NCBI GenBank assembly: GCA_963580455.1 | Contig: OY756967.1 | Coordinates: 4,796,501-4,860,500, forward strand | Source: Euonymus europaeus | Lineage: Eukaryota > Streptophyta > Magnoliopsida > Celastrales > Celastraceae | DNA: 64,000 nt | Reading direction: 5' to 3' | In this document: positions 1 through 12,200 of the stretch, in pieces | Layout: every line of letters starts with the position of its first letter | How positions within the stretch are numbered: position 1 is the first letter of the stretch | Notes under the pieces: generated by a model | Databases searched by the model: none | The model's input: the letters and a program-made list of their open reading frames with translations, nothing else | What the model was told of the DNA's origin: nothing | Made by a program: the position numbers and the translations under genes

Positions 1-1077
1 TCACCTGGAGAAAGTAGTTAAGAGACTTCCACTAATAGTTAGTTGCACACAGTATAAGTAATGCGACATGTTCCATCAATGCTCTAAGGGCTCGTTTTGT
101 ATGGATATAAATACTAGAAGTATGTTGGGATTATTTACAAAATCATTAGATCAAATCAAGGATTCAAGATACATAAAATTAAAGATGTAGTTCGTAAGGG
201 TTGTATGGCTTTTACATTAAATTTTGATTTGTACCTATGCTGAGATAGATCCATAAAACACTTCCTCATGTCACTAAAATTATTTTAGCAACCAACACTT
301 AGGACATTACTCCTTTGATTGCCCTACTCGTTACAGTGAAGCATGCTAACTTTGTGGACGGTTGGGTCACCTTGCTAGAGATTGTTCTGAGATGAGAGGA
401 GCTCCACTAAGGGTAGAAGTTTGGTGTCACGGTCCAGTTCGGTTTTTCCAAAACTGAAAATTTTCGATTCTACTTTCAAGCAAACCGAACCAAACTGTAT
501 ATGCATAAAACGGAACCAAAAAATTTGATTTGGTTTGGTATAAACCAAAAATCTGGAGAATGTGGAGGACTAGATTCCAAGATTGTTCACATTGACCTCT
601 TAGGGGACTATGAATTTTGGACTTGAGCAAGTATAGAAAATGCAATTGTTTCAAGAAAGTTTAGGAAATCTGCAGTTTTGGGGGCTAAAAGTAAAATTGC
701 ATGGCGAAATATCCTGCCAGGACAGGATGATGTATTGATGTGGTACATATTACCACTCCTAGTGTGCGTGCTTGTGTGTTGGTATTGCCACTCTTAAGCA
801 TTTTTTATTGAGTAAAATCATTCAATTTTCGTAGACAATCTTAGGTTGGAGTGGATCTAGCATATTCACTGAGAGAGTGCTCTCAATGGTGTGTGCTATC
901 TAATGGGATGGGCGCAGTCAACGTCTAAAGTTTTGTTTGATCTTAAAATCACACGAATTGTGTTTGAGAGCTAATCAATTTTTGATGTTTTCTGATATTT
1001 TGAGTGTATCATAGTCCTTGATTAGACGGCCTTCACTGCTTAAGGAGTGCAGTGACCACAGAAATTTTTGATTGCAG
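1..1077 (+). other. Presumed intron or upstream part of the DUF1336 gene
   Basis: No coding exon is recognised here. The stretch contains the knuckle remnant above and, around 430-560, a run rich in CGGTT/GGTTTGGT words typical of plant repeats. It is presumed to be intron because the first visible exon at 1078 starts mid-codon after an AG acceptor. Confidence 0.4.
311..400 (+). pseudogene. Degenerate CCHC zinc-knuckle remnant, probably from a LINE/retroelement
   Basis: One frame reads C-x2-C-x4-H-x4-C over 344-385, with the residues LCGRLGHLARDCSEM after the first Cys. A TAA stop sits inside the knuckle at 347-349. The context (YSE..C..CGRLGH..RDC) resembles plant LINE ORF1 or gag knuckles. 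No flanking ORF survives, so this is only a scrap, probably inside the first intron of the DUF1336 gene. Confidence 0.35.
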
Positions 1078-4000
1078 TTATTTGCAAAGAGGATGTTTGG
1101 TTCGACTCAGTCAGCATCATGGAATCAGAATCAGATGATGAATTCTGCAGTGTGCATGGAGGTAAAGACAATTCCCAACTATGTTTTCAGAATTTTAACG
1201 GTGTTATTGGAGACATAGCAAATAATAGCAATGACCTGACATTAGATGTCTTCTTTTGATTTAACATCAAGTGGCCTAATGAGCTAAAGATCTTGAGCTT
1301 GTTTGGCCCTATATATTCGATGTCTTAATTGTTCGAGTCATGGGCCTAGTATGTAAACAAAACTTAGTACACAAGGTTCCCACATTGGACAAGGTTGGAG
1401 ACAGGCAAGATGTACACTAACCTTATCTCCGCATAATTTGTGGAGAGGGTGTTTCCAAAAATTGAACTTGTGACCTCTATGATACACCCTTGCATATATT
1501 TAAAAAATTAATTAGTCATGATCTAATATATTAAAAAAAAATTGTCTTCAGATTTTTAATGATACAGAAGCTTTTCCTTCCTACGTGCAGATGGTTTTTC
1601 GCTGGTTGGCAGTGCAATTGGGAACATCTCTAGTGGTCAAGTGCTTCACTATGAAACTTCTCGAGTTGTGGAGGGCGAGGGTAAATATGAAGAATATCAT
1701 GAAAGCTATTTACAAATAGATGGAAGTAAAACTGAAAATTTCATGAGCAAGGATGACTACACAGACTCAAATGGCTTTGCCCCTGTTAGCTCACAAGGAT
1801 ATGAGCTTTCACAATTAGGGAAGACTGATGAATTTCTCAACAAGAAGAAAACCTTAGATCATTCATATGGAAGCTTTAAAGGTCTAAAAGAGCATAAACG
1901 TGATTCTGGCGACAGTTCCTTAAAATCTGGCTTGTCTCGGTTGGTTCCTTCTGTAAGTTTCAATGACAAGACACTTAACGCTTCAAACATTGGTCCACTG
2001 TCTCAAAAGAAAAAATTTGAGACAAAATCCGCAGTTTTCAGGCTCTCTTTTAAGAGGAGATCATGCGATGGAGAAGAAACACTTGAAGAATGTAAGTCTA
2101 CCATCTACTCAACTTTTAAGGATTGAACTTTTTATCTATTAATGTAAATTGTCATTACTTTGTAAACATCACTTCTTTTCTGGCATGATTTTATCCAGTT
2201 GTTCAATCCTGAAAGTATGGACAGTTTTTTTTTCCTTACATATTATTCTATCTCAAAACTGAATCCCATTATTTTTATATCATGTCATGTTAGAACTGCC
2301 TAGTTTTGTCTGCTGTTTGATAATAGTTGATTGTACGCATACATAAACAGTGTAATGGCGAGTGCAAACACTTCATTTATTTATGTGCAGGTGCTTCAAA
2401 AAGATTCTTATATCACCCAAAAGCAGGATTTGTTATTCCACGCTGCAAAGAAGAGAAACCAGCTAGAGGATGTTGGAATGAAATTCCACCTTCAACATTT
2501 AAACTCCGTGGAGAAACATATTTCAAGTATGGCATTGACTAAATCTCAACTAGCTTGACTGCATAGGCAGCCAATTGCATCAAGTAGTAGTTCTGTTGTG
2601 TGTTCTTGTGCTCTGGTAGAGATGTAAATGTGTACTGATCTATCATGCAGGGATAAGGGGAAGTCCCCTGCTCCAAATCATAGTCCATACATTCCAATTG
2701 GTGTTGATTTATTTGTCTGCCAGAGAAAGATAAATCACATTGCCCAACATATTGAGCTTCCGAATGTTAAAGCTGATGGGAAGATCCCTTCTCTTCTTAT
2801 TGTAAATATTCAGGTACAAGATTTCTCATTCGAGGGAAACAGAGATCCCTTAATATATTTTTCATGTTGACATCACGGTATCTTCCTGGAATGTCAATCT
2901 CTATTCATTAACTTAACATATTCGCTTCCAAGCAGTTTTTGACTTTAACACACTGGTTTCTTGCTGTGTGCCTTATGGCAGATCCCTACCTATCCTGCTG
3001 CAATGTTCCTCGGTGATAGTGATGGGGAAGGGATGAGTCTGGTACTTTATTTTAAAGTTTCTGAAGATATCGACAAGAATATCTCTTCCCAATATCAGGA
3101 CAACATTATGGTAAATTCATTCTTGATTGTCTCTTAATCCTTGTTGTTAGGTATTTTGAAGTTTCGGATATTCTGAAAAAGTGGAAGGCCATACTTTATA
3201 CTTGATAAATAGTTTCTATTGATTAACTTTATGCTCCCGATGGTCCTAGTTGGTTAGTTCCATTGAGAAATAAAGATGATGTAGTGGTAGTAGTTTCCTG
3301 TTTTGAATACAGTGTGCTTTTCCTCTCGCTGCTAGTTCCAGATTCCAAGATTCAAACTCATTTATCGTATTCTGCTCGTAGCTGCTATTGAATTAGGAGG
3401 GTCCATTGGAAATTGTTTCATTGTACTTTTATTTCTGTTGGTAATCCTATTTATGATCTCAACTTTAAATATTCCTTCCGTGCAACAGAAATTGGTTGAA
3501 GATGAGATGGAAAAGGTGAAAGGGTTTGCAAAAGACTCTGTCGTTCCTTTCAGAGAGAGGCTTAAGATCATGGCTGGTTTAGTTAATCCTGAGGACCTCG
3601 GCCTGAGCTCAACTGAGAAGAAACTTGTGCATGCTTATAATGAAAGGCCAGTACTTTCTCGGCCCCAGCACCATTTCTATAGGGTAATGTCTAATTCTTT
3701 TTAACTTTGATTTCTAACGATGATAAATTGGGGATAACTTAACTGGATAAACTCAAAAACTGTTGAAGATTTTCATTTCGCAGATTTCTATGGGGGAACA
3801 TAGTTTAAGAAGTTACTATCCTCCCACTACAATTTTGGCTTGACGGTTATATTAGTTTGTTTTCCATCTCTCCTGCAGGGTCATAATTATTTCGAGATCG
3901 ATCTGGATATTCATCGCTTCAGCTATATATCAAGGAAGGGACTTGAATCATTCCGAGATCGTTTGAGAAATGGAATCATTGATCTGGGCTTGACTATCCA

Positions 4001-4237
4001 GGTAATGCATCGTATCTGCTACGTTATATTATTCGTACTTAGGAACCTGCTAACACAACAAAAGGATTGAGCAAAATGAAGCATATTCTCATGCAAGTAA
4101 ATATCTCTACATTTTGCAACCAGGCCCAAAAAGCAGAAGAACTACCAGAGCAAGTTTTGTGCTGTCTTAGATTGAACAAGATTGATTTTGTTGATCATGG
4201 TCAAATACCGACACTGGTTACCCTCGACGATGATTGA
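1078..4237 (+). CDS. DUF1336 / EDR2_C-domain protein, 5' end outside the window (3' eight exons)
   Basis: Exons read as 1078-1161, 1591-2091, 2391-2526, 2651-2813, 2982-3110, 3489-3683, 3879-4001 and 4124-4237. All join in frame and give about 481 residues plus stop. The product matches the DUF1336 family (the C-terminal domain of ENHANCED DISEASE RESISTANCE 2), as in Arabidopsis At3g29180. Recognisable blocks are [74 protein letters not shown] and the near-terminal [20 protein letters not shown]. Relatives start with a short MGGCVS-type exon that I do not find in 1-1077, so about 50 residues probably lie upstream of the window. The first exon's acceptor (1077) is the least certain border. 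EDR2-type proteins bind lipids and act in defence or cell death, but the role of stand-alone DUF1336 proteins is not known. A SINE lies in the intron at 1162-1590. Confidence 0.85.
1380..1492 (-). mobile_element. Au-SINE-like fragment (copy 1)
   Basis: On the minus strand a degenerate tRNA-type B box (AAGTTCAATTTTTGG) is followed by AAACACCCTCTCCAC and GATAAGGTTAGTGTACA. This is the order seen in plant Au SINEs (B box, CAGCCTCTTGCA-like block, GGTAAGG..GCGTACA). The A-box end is lost. It sits in an intron of the DUF1336 gene. A second copy is at 56200-56312. Confidence 0.55.
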
Positions 4238-5278
4238 TACAGATGGTAAGATGCTTACAGCAGTATATACAGATGAAGGAAAGTTCATTTGATGGAGAGG
4301 ATCAATACTCTCTCTTCTATACTGATCCAGCTCTCTGCAATTCCAGCTTTATACTAATGACCAGAAAATTTTTTCCTTTTCAAAATCGTTTTTTAAGTTA
4401 CATAAATACAATGATATTCCCTAATAATGTTCAAAATAAAACGTCAATATGATTGTAATTAGCATTACATATTGTATTCACAACTAGCATTTCCATAGCC
4501 TTTTTAGTTGCCCTGCTTTGGTCAATAGGATTTTGGACATGGGTACATTCTGGATTCTATAAATTTATATCCTTATTACAGTTGCAATCATAGAGGAAGC
4601 GATTTCCTCTTGCTGCTTCAATTTGATTTCAAATACCACTTTTCTTCAAGTCCTTTGGCCCCAGGGCATATGGGTCTAAAATGGACTTTCAGTCTTTCAT
4701 ACATGAGATGGTGTTCCACTTAACCCAAAAGTCACGATTCATGAATTTGTGGTCTATCTATAAATATTTCACTATTTTGACAACTCTTCAGCTCATTTTT
4801 TTAAAATGTGGGACTTTGGGGGTGTTCTCTCCAACAAGTCCATTAAAAAAAACTCAAAATTTCATTTTAGATACTTTGAACATGCTACATCAAGTTCACT
4901 TTTGACACCCATAAATCCTTCCTAGGTCAGGTAGTTTCTCTTGTAGGCAATACTAGAGATATTAGAGCTTTTGAAGAGCAACCAATTATTCATTCAAAAA
5001 AAACTGACAAAAACATATAAAATTTCAAGACTAAAATGTATATTTGTTCCCTTCATTGCTTCCACTGCTTCTCATGCTCCATTGCATTGAATCCCAAACT
5101 CGACCAAATATAGAAACAAAATTTACTTCATATTGCTTGCTAGAAGTCCAACATCACCTACACTTCTTCCCTGAAGAACTTAAGGTTGGTCCTAAAGAAT
5201 TGGACTATGATTTTTTTTTCCTTTCCCAGTAAGCAACAGGAAGCATAAGAAGCTAGGGAAATAGGCAAACTCAATCAA
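4238..5278. other. Intergenic, between two convergent genes
   Basis: This is 3' flank shared by the DUF1336 gene (+) and the ERF gene (-). It is AT-rich with short chance ORFs only. Nothing recognisable was seen. Confidence 0.6.
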
Positions 5279-6469
5279 TTAGTTAACGAAGCAAATGGGT
5301 GGGAGATCTAACAGACTCCACAGTGAAGATTCACTGTCATTGGTTAATGAAGAGGAAGTAGAACCCACATCAATAGAACTGGGCAAAGTTTCCTCCTTTT
5401 TCTCTGTGACTCCTGAATTGCATTCCTCTTTTTTCTTCTCTTTCTCTCCACTCTTATGACATGCATTCCGGAGTTTTGTTAACTGATCAGACCTTGCTCT
5501 TCCTGTCACATTTTCCGATCCAAGTTTCAATTTCAAGCACTCAGGTATCCCATTGAAGGCGTAGAGTGAAGCAGAGAATTTCCTTTCATACTTCATTCTC
5601 TTCATGGCAGCTCTGAGCATTGAAGGCTCGTCCCCATAGTATTCAGGCTCCTCCAGCTCCTCAATCTCCTCCGCAATCTCGAAAGGCGAGTAGTAGACAG
5701 ATGACTCAACACCATCCACAAATTGAAAGTCCAAGGCCCCAATCTCAGTCCCCTCTTCTTCTCCACTTTCTACTCCTTCCCCTCCAAAGTTACAGTTGCC
5801 ACTAGAAGTCTGCGCTACATCACTCCAACCATTATCCAAATCCATTTCTTTACTCCCACTATATTCTTTCTCAGTTAAACATGACTGGAAACTACTTGTC
5901 ATGTTATCAATAGAGCTTTCACTTATGCTATTAATCTCATTCTCGCACAGACTGTAATCTTCAGGATCATTAAGAAAATCAGTGAATTGTGTATCTAAAA
6001 AACCTGGTACGTCTTCTTTGTAGTCTTCTACTTGCTGGTCCATAGGAGGAGAAGTAGATGGAGAAGCAGCAGAAGAATTTTGTCTCGCTTTGAGTCGTTG
6101 GAGGAGAAGGTTAGTGATCTTTGAGGGAAGAGCTGGAGTAGAAGAATTGGAATGGGAACAAGGCCAGAAATTTGTGCGAGTATTGGCTCCGCGGAGCAAG
6201 CAAGCAGCCTCATCATAGGCTCTGGCTGCTTCCTCAGCAGTGTCAAATGTGCCCAACCACACCCTTATCTTCTGTATAGTGTCCTTAATCTCAGCCACCC
6301 ATCTCCCTGACGGCCGTTGTCGAACACCAACAAATCGCTTTCTAGCTCTCCTGGACCCTACTAGTTCTGCTTCAGCAGCAGCTTCCTTCACCATCTCATC
6401 CCAAGCCATAGTGTTTTCACTAGAATTCCTCTCCTCCATAACTTCACTACCCTTTCTCTTCCTACCCAT
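5279..6469 (-). CDS. AP2/ERF transcription factor of the ERN1/RAP2.11 type
   Basis: A single-exon ORF of 396 residues begins [15 protein letters not shown] at ATG 6469 and ends PPICFVN-TAA at 5279. One AP2 domain spans about residues 46-100: it starts [18 protein letters not shown], continues through [20 protein letters not shown], and ends NTRTNFWP. The [15 protein letters not shown] stretch and the upstream [20 protein letters not shown] block are hallmarks of Medicago ERN1/ERN2 and Arabidopsis RAP2.11, which I place in ERF group V. The rest is low-complexity acidic and Ser-rich, as expected of activation regions. ERN factors act in symbiotic gene induction and RAP2.11 in low-potassium signalling. 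Which role applies here cannot be told from sequence. The domain is nuclear and DNA-binding (GCC-box-like sites). Confidence 0.9.
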   Translation of the reverse strand: MGRKRKGSEVMEERNSSENTMAWDEMVKEAAAEAELVGSRRARKRFVGVRQRPSGRWVAEIKDTIQKIRVWLGTFDTAEEAARAYDEAACLLRGANTRTNFWPCSHSNSSTPALPSKITNLLLQRLKARQNSSAASPSTSPPMDQQVEDYKEDVPGFLDTQFTDFLNDPEDYSLCENEINSISESSIDNMTSSFQSCLTEKEYSGSKEMDLDNGWSDVAQTSSGNCNFGGEGVESGEEEGTEIGALDFQFVDGVESSVYYSPFEIAEEIEELEEPEYYGDEPSMLRAAMKRMKYERKFSASLYAFNGIPECLKLKLGSENVTGRARSDQLTKLRNACHKSGEKEKKKEECNSGVTEKKEETLPSSIDVGSTSSSLTNDSESSLWSLLDLPPICFVN

Positions 6470-6571
6470 ACTTCTGTTCCTTAGTATGTTAAAAGAGTTC
6501 TCTCTGTTTTTGAGATATATTGTTTACTGTGAAAAGTTTTGGTGCTTTGGGTTTGTGTCATGCTGGTATGT

Positions 6572-6581
6572 GGATATATAG
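6572..6581 (-). promoter_or_regulatory. Probable TATA box of the ERF gene
   Basis: On the minus strand the sequence reads CCTATATATCC about 100 bp upstream of ATG 6469. That fits a plant TATA box with a short 5' UTR. No other TATA-like motif is closer. Confidence 0.5.
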
Positions 6582-6599
6582 GATGGGCCTTGTAGAAAC

Positions 6600-9230
6600 T
6601 GTCAAACAACACATTCAATACTCTCAAGAGTCTTAATGTTTGTTCTCATCTGTTTGTGTATTTTCTGATTCCAGCATCTGTTCAAACATATGGAGGACTC
6701 TGCATAAGAAGAGTATGAGAGTATGTGATGCAATTTAGTTTAGATTTTTTTTACCAAAACAAAGGATCCCCTGACTTCTCATTTCTTAAATATGGAAATG
6801 GGGCCCTAAGCAAGTCATCTAAAATCAATATGCAACCCTAGGTAGCAGACAGTAAAGTCATCATTATGAATTATTTTAACAACAGTTCAGAAAGACTTCC
6901 AACCAGAATAATTAAGGACCCAAACTATAAGCTAATTAGGGCAAATATTCCACCAAACCACCTGCATCTGTTCCCTGGATGCTATGCTAAAGTTAATATT
7001 ATTTGCAAATGGTGTGTTTTGGTGATACCAGAATAGACTGAATAGTACTCAACCAAATGATGTGTTTTGTGAACCCAAAGAGAGGATTTTTTGTTTGATA
7101 ACTAGTGGCCTCAGTTGGGCACAGTGATTCATGCTCCAAAATTGCATTGTAAATTCTACAAAGAAAACTGCAACAGTGCATCTCTACAATGTGAAAGCAA
7201 GCATACAATAAGTCACTTTCAGTTCCCATACAAAGAAATTTTTTTCCAAGTCACTCTCATACTCCTATAAAAAAAAATATCTTTTAAATAACTTATAATT
7301 GGGAAAAAGTCAAATGAATTACCTTGGACAACCAGTCATGCTAGAGGGAGCTAATCGGTTTGCTTTTGTCATCACTGATGATAATCAAAAGAAACGATTT
7401 CTCCAAAGCCCTAATCACAATAGAAAAATCCAAACCACTAAACTTGACAATAATAGCTAGGATTAATAGATACTCAAATCACCAGATATGTAAAAGGTTT
7501 AACGTTCTTAATATAGAAGATTTTGCATCGATAACGATAAAAAAATCACGATATTAATCGACGATTAAGCAGTAGATAATGACATTCCTGGAAATATCAG
7601 ATTCTGTATTAGAAGAGATTTCAAATGAGCATCTACTCTTCACCCAAAAGAGATAAAACCAAGTCTTTGTTGATCAAGTAACAAAGAAGAGTAGCAGATA
7701 GGAGTGTATGACCAAAACAAATAAAAAGATAAACAGGGTCATATGTCGACAAAAATGGCCTTTTGTGTTTGATATGCTGGTTTTTTTATATCATTGAACT
7801 TAACTAACACAAATAAACAATAGATTTTAATCACGCAATCATGTTAACCAGAAGGAATCTATCTGCACGCGAGAGAGACAGACAGACCAAAATAACAAAT
7901 GACAAAGCAAATTAATAAATCAAATAAAGAAAGCAAGCATGAAGTTTAATGCATTGGTCATATAAACACTTTAAATATGAGGTCCTGTTCCTAGTTGTAA
8001 CCGAATATGCACTCAATGTCTGCATATTCGGCCGTACAAAGTGGAAACTCTAATACTCTATTATGTTGATTATATCATTAATGGAAGTTTAATCAGATTA
8101 ACTAATGGGAAAAAATTACTTGCAGATATCACCTGATTTTGCAAATGTCAATTGCCCCTTGATTCCGCCACATGGCAATCTCTAAAACTAGAAAATGACT
8201 AATATGTCTTAGACAGTTAATTCTCAATAGAACAGAAAAAATAAAAATGGAGTAAGAAAGCCTTGGAGACTGGATGCATGCTCTTCTTCCAATTTAAAAT
8301 TTCAATCACAAATACTGTGCTTGATGTCTCCATTTGGCAAGTGATTTGTTTCTGTAGTGTGTTACCAACATAAATTATTCCTTCTTTTTAATGGGGAAAG
8401 ATCAAAAGGGTCGAGGGGAGGGATAGATTAGTACTTAGGAATAACCCAGCTCTGCCACTGGAGCTACATGTTAGGGTCAGAATGGTATTGGAGCTTCACA
8501 GAAAACATTTTCCAGAAAGGATCAGGTTTTAACACTCCCTCTCACGCCTAGGCTAGACATCCGACGGCCTAACATGTGCTGAAAAAACACATTGAGGACC
8601 TAACAGCAACAACAGTCCGTAAATAAGCTCATACAGCTCCCTTAAGAGGCCTTGTAAAGGAGAGAGAGGAGCACCAATTGTATAAACAAAAAACATCCAA
8701 ACAAACACTTAATACAGGTTAAGAAGGTTTTTATTTCTTGAACAGCAAAAACAAAGAGAAGAATCATAAATAAGGGCCACCAAGGGGGTGCCACCCAAGT
8801 ACATCATCTGTAAGACCTTGCATCAAAGAAAAAAATTTCATCACATTATAATTTCAACTTTACAAGAGCAAAATATATTTGGCTTATCCTAAATCAAACA
8901 TACAGATATTTGTACTCAGTACTCACTCAAAGACCCACTTTCCCCCAAAGAAAAAGAAAAGATCCACTTTCCCTGATCTTTCCAGACAATCCAGAATATA
9001 GCCAAATGAATAAAAACAACATAATCTGTAGAATGTAAGACAGACATCCACTTTTTTGGCCAGCACTTAAATTGCAGAAGCAAAATGATCCGACGCCAGC
9101 ACTTAAATTGCACTAAAAACATTGCTATCACTATGTATTCACACAAATATAAAGGAGTAGTAATATGAGACAAAGACACTTCCAATGAACTGAAGCCAAT
9201 ATAAAAATGGCTACCAATCATTTTCACACT
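6600..9230. other. Intergenic: ERF upstream region and OSCA 3' flank
   Basis: The sequence is AT-rich, without a convincing gene. Short ORFs lack any recognisable domain. Around 8460-8610 there is a slightly richer patch (CACTCCCTCTCACGCC and a TGGTATTGGAGCTTC string) that recalls retroelement fragments. It is too short to assign. Confidence 0.5.
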
Positions 9231-12200
9231 TCAAGCGTCATGAAGAAGGGGAAGAAGGGGAGAGGTGTGCCCATCTCTTCTTCTGGACCTTCGAAGTGCC
9301 ATCAAAGCTGGGTCTTCATATGCAGTGACTAACTTATCATAAAACTCAGAAATGCTGGGATCATTCTGGCCTTCTTTATCTTTCTTGACTATACACTGTC
9401 ATATAAAAATGGTCATTACTTATTATTCCTCCCATAAAAGTGGTTATGGAGGCCAAAGGATCCAAAACCACTTGAAAAGGTTATGGTGAAGTGGACATGG
9501 AAATGAATCTCGTTTGAAAGTTTTTTATGACTTATGAGAGTATGATGTCTAACTTATCTCCCATCCCTGGCAAGTATGGCATATATACGTACTTCCAGAG
9601 GCAGAAAACAGGGTTTTTTTTTTTACATGGCATGAACAGATACAAAAAAAGTCTGTAAAATGGCAGAACTTGTTAAATTTTATGTACTCATTTGAGAGGG
9701 CTAGTAGATAACTTTTTGGGGCTATCAAACAAATTTAACATCAAACAGATTTTTCACTTCAGTATATAATTATCAATTTTGCCACCCCTCAGTATTATGT
9801 TTCAAGGAGGAACATGGACGTGTGCAAAGAAACAGACATTTTTGGGGTATGTGGTGCAGCGACTTTGATAAGTTTATGACACCTGGGAAGGTCTTTTCAC
9901 GAAAGAAGCAAGGGTGACTTGGTCTTTTCGTTGTTTAGGGTTCTCTTTTGTGTGAATTGTTGGTCTTTTGGGGGGTATCTTTTGAGTAATATTGAACTGG
10001 GTTCTGTGGGAGGCGCCACTCCTCGAAAGTGGTTGGTTTTGTGCTCTGTAATTTGCATGCTGGTTGGTACTTGGTTGATTGTTTGAACTACATTTATCCT
10101 TTCCTTGTATTAATTAGTGCTGGATTGTAATTTTATCTTAGAAAGTGGTTGTGAACTTATCAATTGGTATCGGAGGTGGTCGTCCTCGGCATGGTTCAGA
10201 CGCGAATGGGGGAACGTAACAAGTTGATGGAGAAAGAAGTCAGTGAGCTTAGGGTGGAGTTTGATTCGATGAAAGAACTGATGTTGGAGATGCGTTCTTG
10301 GATGCGTCAGAAAGAAACAGATTCTAGTCCGTCGAGACAGCCGGAACTCAGTGCTGTCAGCAATGTTTGTCCATCTGATGGGAATACCATTTCGGCTTTG
10401 ATTCGATCGGGCTTGCATTATCGTAAGTTGGAGCTTCCATTGTTTTCCGGGGAGGATCCCCATGGCTGGTTGTTCCGCGTCGATCGCTATTTTCGGGTGA
10501 ATCGCGTTCCAGAGGAGGAGAAGTTACTGGCAGCTGCAGTTTGTCTTGAAGGTCGAGCCCTCCATTGGTACCAGTGGGCGGAGTCTCGCCAGCAACTGTC
10601 TACTTGGCCGTCTTTTAAGGTGGCTCTTTTGCAGCGGTTTCGTCGTACTCAGGAAGGAGTGGGGTACGAAGCCTTAATGGCTTTAAAACAAGACACCACG
10701 GTTGCCATTTTCCGGGAACGGTTTGAGTTGTTATCGGCCCCCCTCACTGATGCTTCGGATGAAGTCTTGATTGGTGCTTTTGTTAATGGGTTATCTAAAC
10801 AGGTCAGAGCGGAGTTGCGTCTTGTACAACTCGATTCCTTGGTGGATGTCATGGATTTCGCACAGAAGGTGGAAGAACGTAATCTGGTTCTAGCAGAGGT
10901 CAGGGATGAGGGTGGAAAATGGGCTAACATGACTGGGCCAATTAAGTCAGGTGGGCTTGAAAAAGGGCCTGGGCTATTATCCTCTAAAGGAGGAAATTCT
11001 GCACCTCATGTTGCTTGGAGTCAGCCCACTTTTTCTACTCCTGAATCCACTCGTGTGGCCACAGTCACCTATGGCCGACCGGTGGATAGTTCGGGTGGGA
11101 TTGGCGGGCCACGCAAAGAGGTTTTGTCGAAGCCTAACGATTCTAGTTCCGCTCCACGTCGTGAACCTTTCCGTCGTTTGACTGTTGAAGAGGAGAGGGT
11201 TAAAAGAGTTCAGGGACTCTGTTTTCGTTGCGACGAAAAATTTCAGCCTGGTCACCGGTGCAAGCAGCGACAACTTCAGGTCTTATTAGCCGCCGTTGAA
11301 GCGGATGACGATGGCTTGTTGGAGGAGGGGGATGTGCAGTTGGTTGACCCGCTTCTTAGCCCCGACACTTCTCTTGAATTGTCTTTAAATTCTCTTATGG
11401 GACTCTCTGGAAATAATACCATGATGCTAAAAGGCCGAATCCGGGGTCACGAAGTGGTGATTTTGGTTGACAGTGGCTCTTCCCACAATTTCATCGATCG
11501 GAGTATAGTCGAGACATTGCAGTTTCCTATTGATCTTACACGGCGATTTGGGGTGAAGATTGGTAATGGGGGTTGTGTGAAGGGGGCTGGATATTGTAAA
11601 GGGGTGGTTTTGGAAGTGCAGGGCTATACCTTCTCCCAAAATTTCTATCCTTTTGATCTGGGTTGTGCTGATCTTGTCTTAGGAATAGCGTGGCTTAAAA
11701 CTCTCGGGGATATTTCTTCCAATTTCCGCCTTCTTACTATGCAGTTTTTGGTTGGGGGGAAGACAGTATGCCTCCAGGGGGATCCAACATTAGCCCGCAC
11801 CATGATTACTTTCAAAAATATGACCCGTACGTTGCGTAGCGGAGAACAGGGATTTTTGGTTGAATTTAATGAGTTGAACTGTGTTGATGACTTGTCTCAG
11901 GCCGAAGTACCTATGGACATACAGCAGTTGTTAGTGGAGTTTGCTCCTGTTTTTTCTTCGGACTTGAGCTTACCTCCTCACCGACCTCAGGATCATGCTA
12001 TTGTGCTGCAAAATGGGTCAGTTCCACCTAATATTCGACCTTATCGGTACCCTTATCATCAGAAATCGGAGATTGAGAAGTTAGTTCGCGAAATGTTGGC
12101 TGCCGGAATCATTCAGCATAGTAAAAGTCCTTTCTCTAGCCCGGTGTTGTTGGTTAAGAAGAAGGATGGTGGTTGGCGGTTCTGTGTGGATTACCGTGCA

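Noticed and set aside
8460..8610. Possible retroelement fragment (TGGTATTGGAGC string, CACTCCCTCTCACGCC)
   Set aside because: Too short, no LTR pair, no coding trace; could not be assigned.
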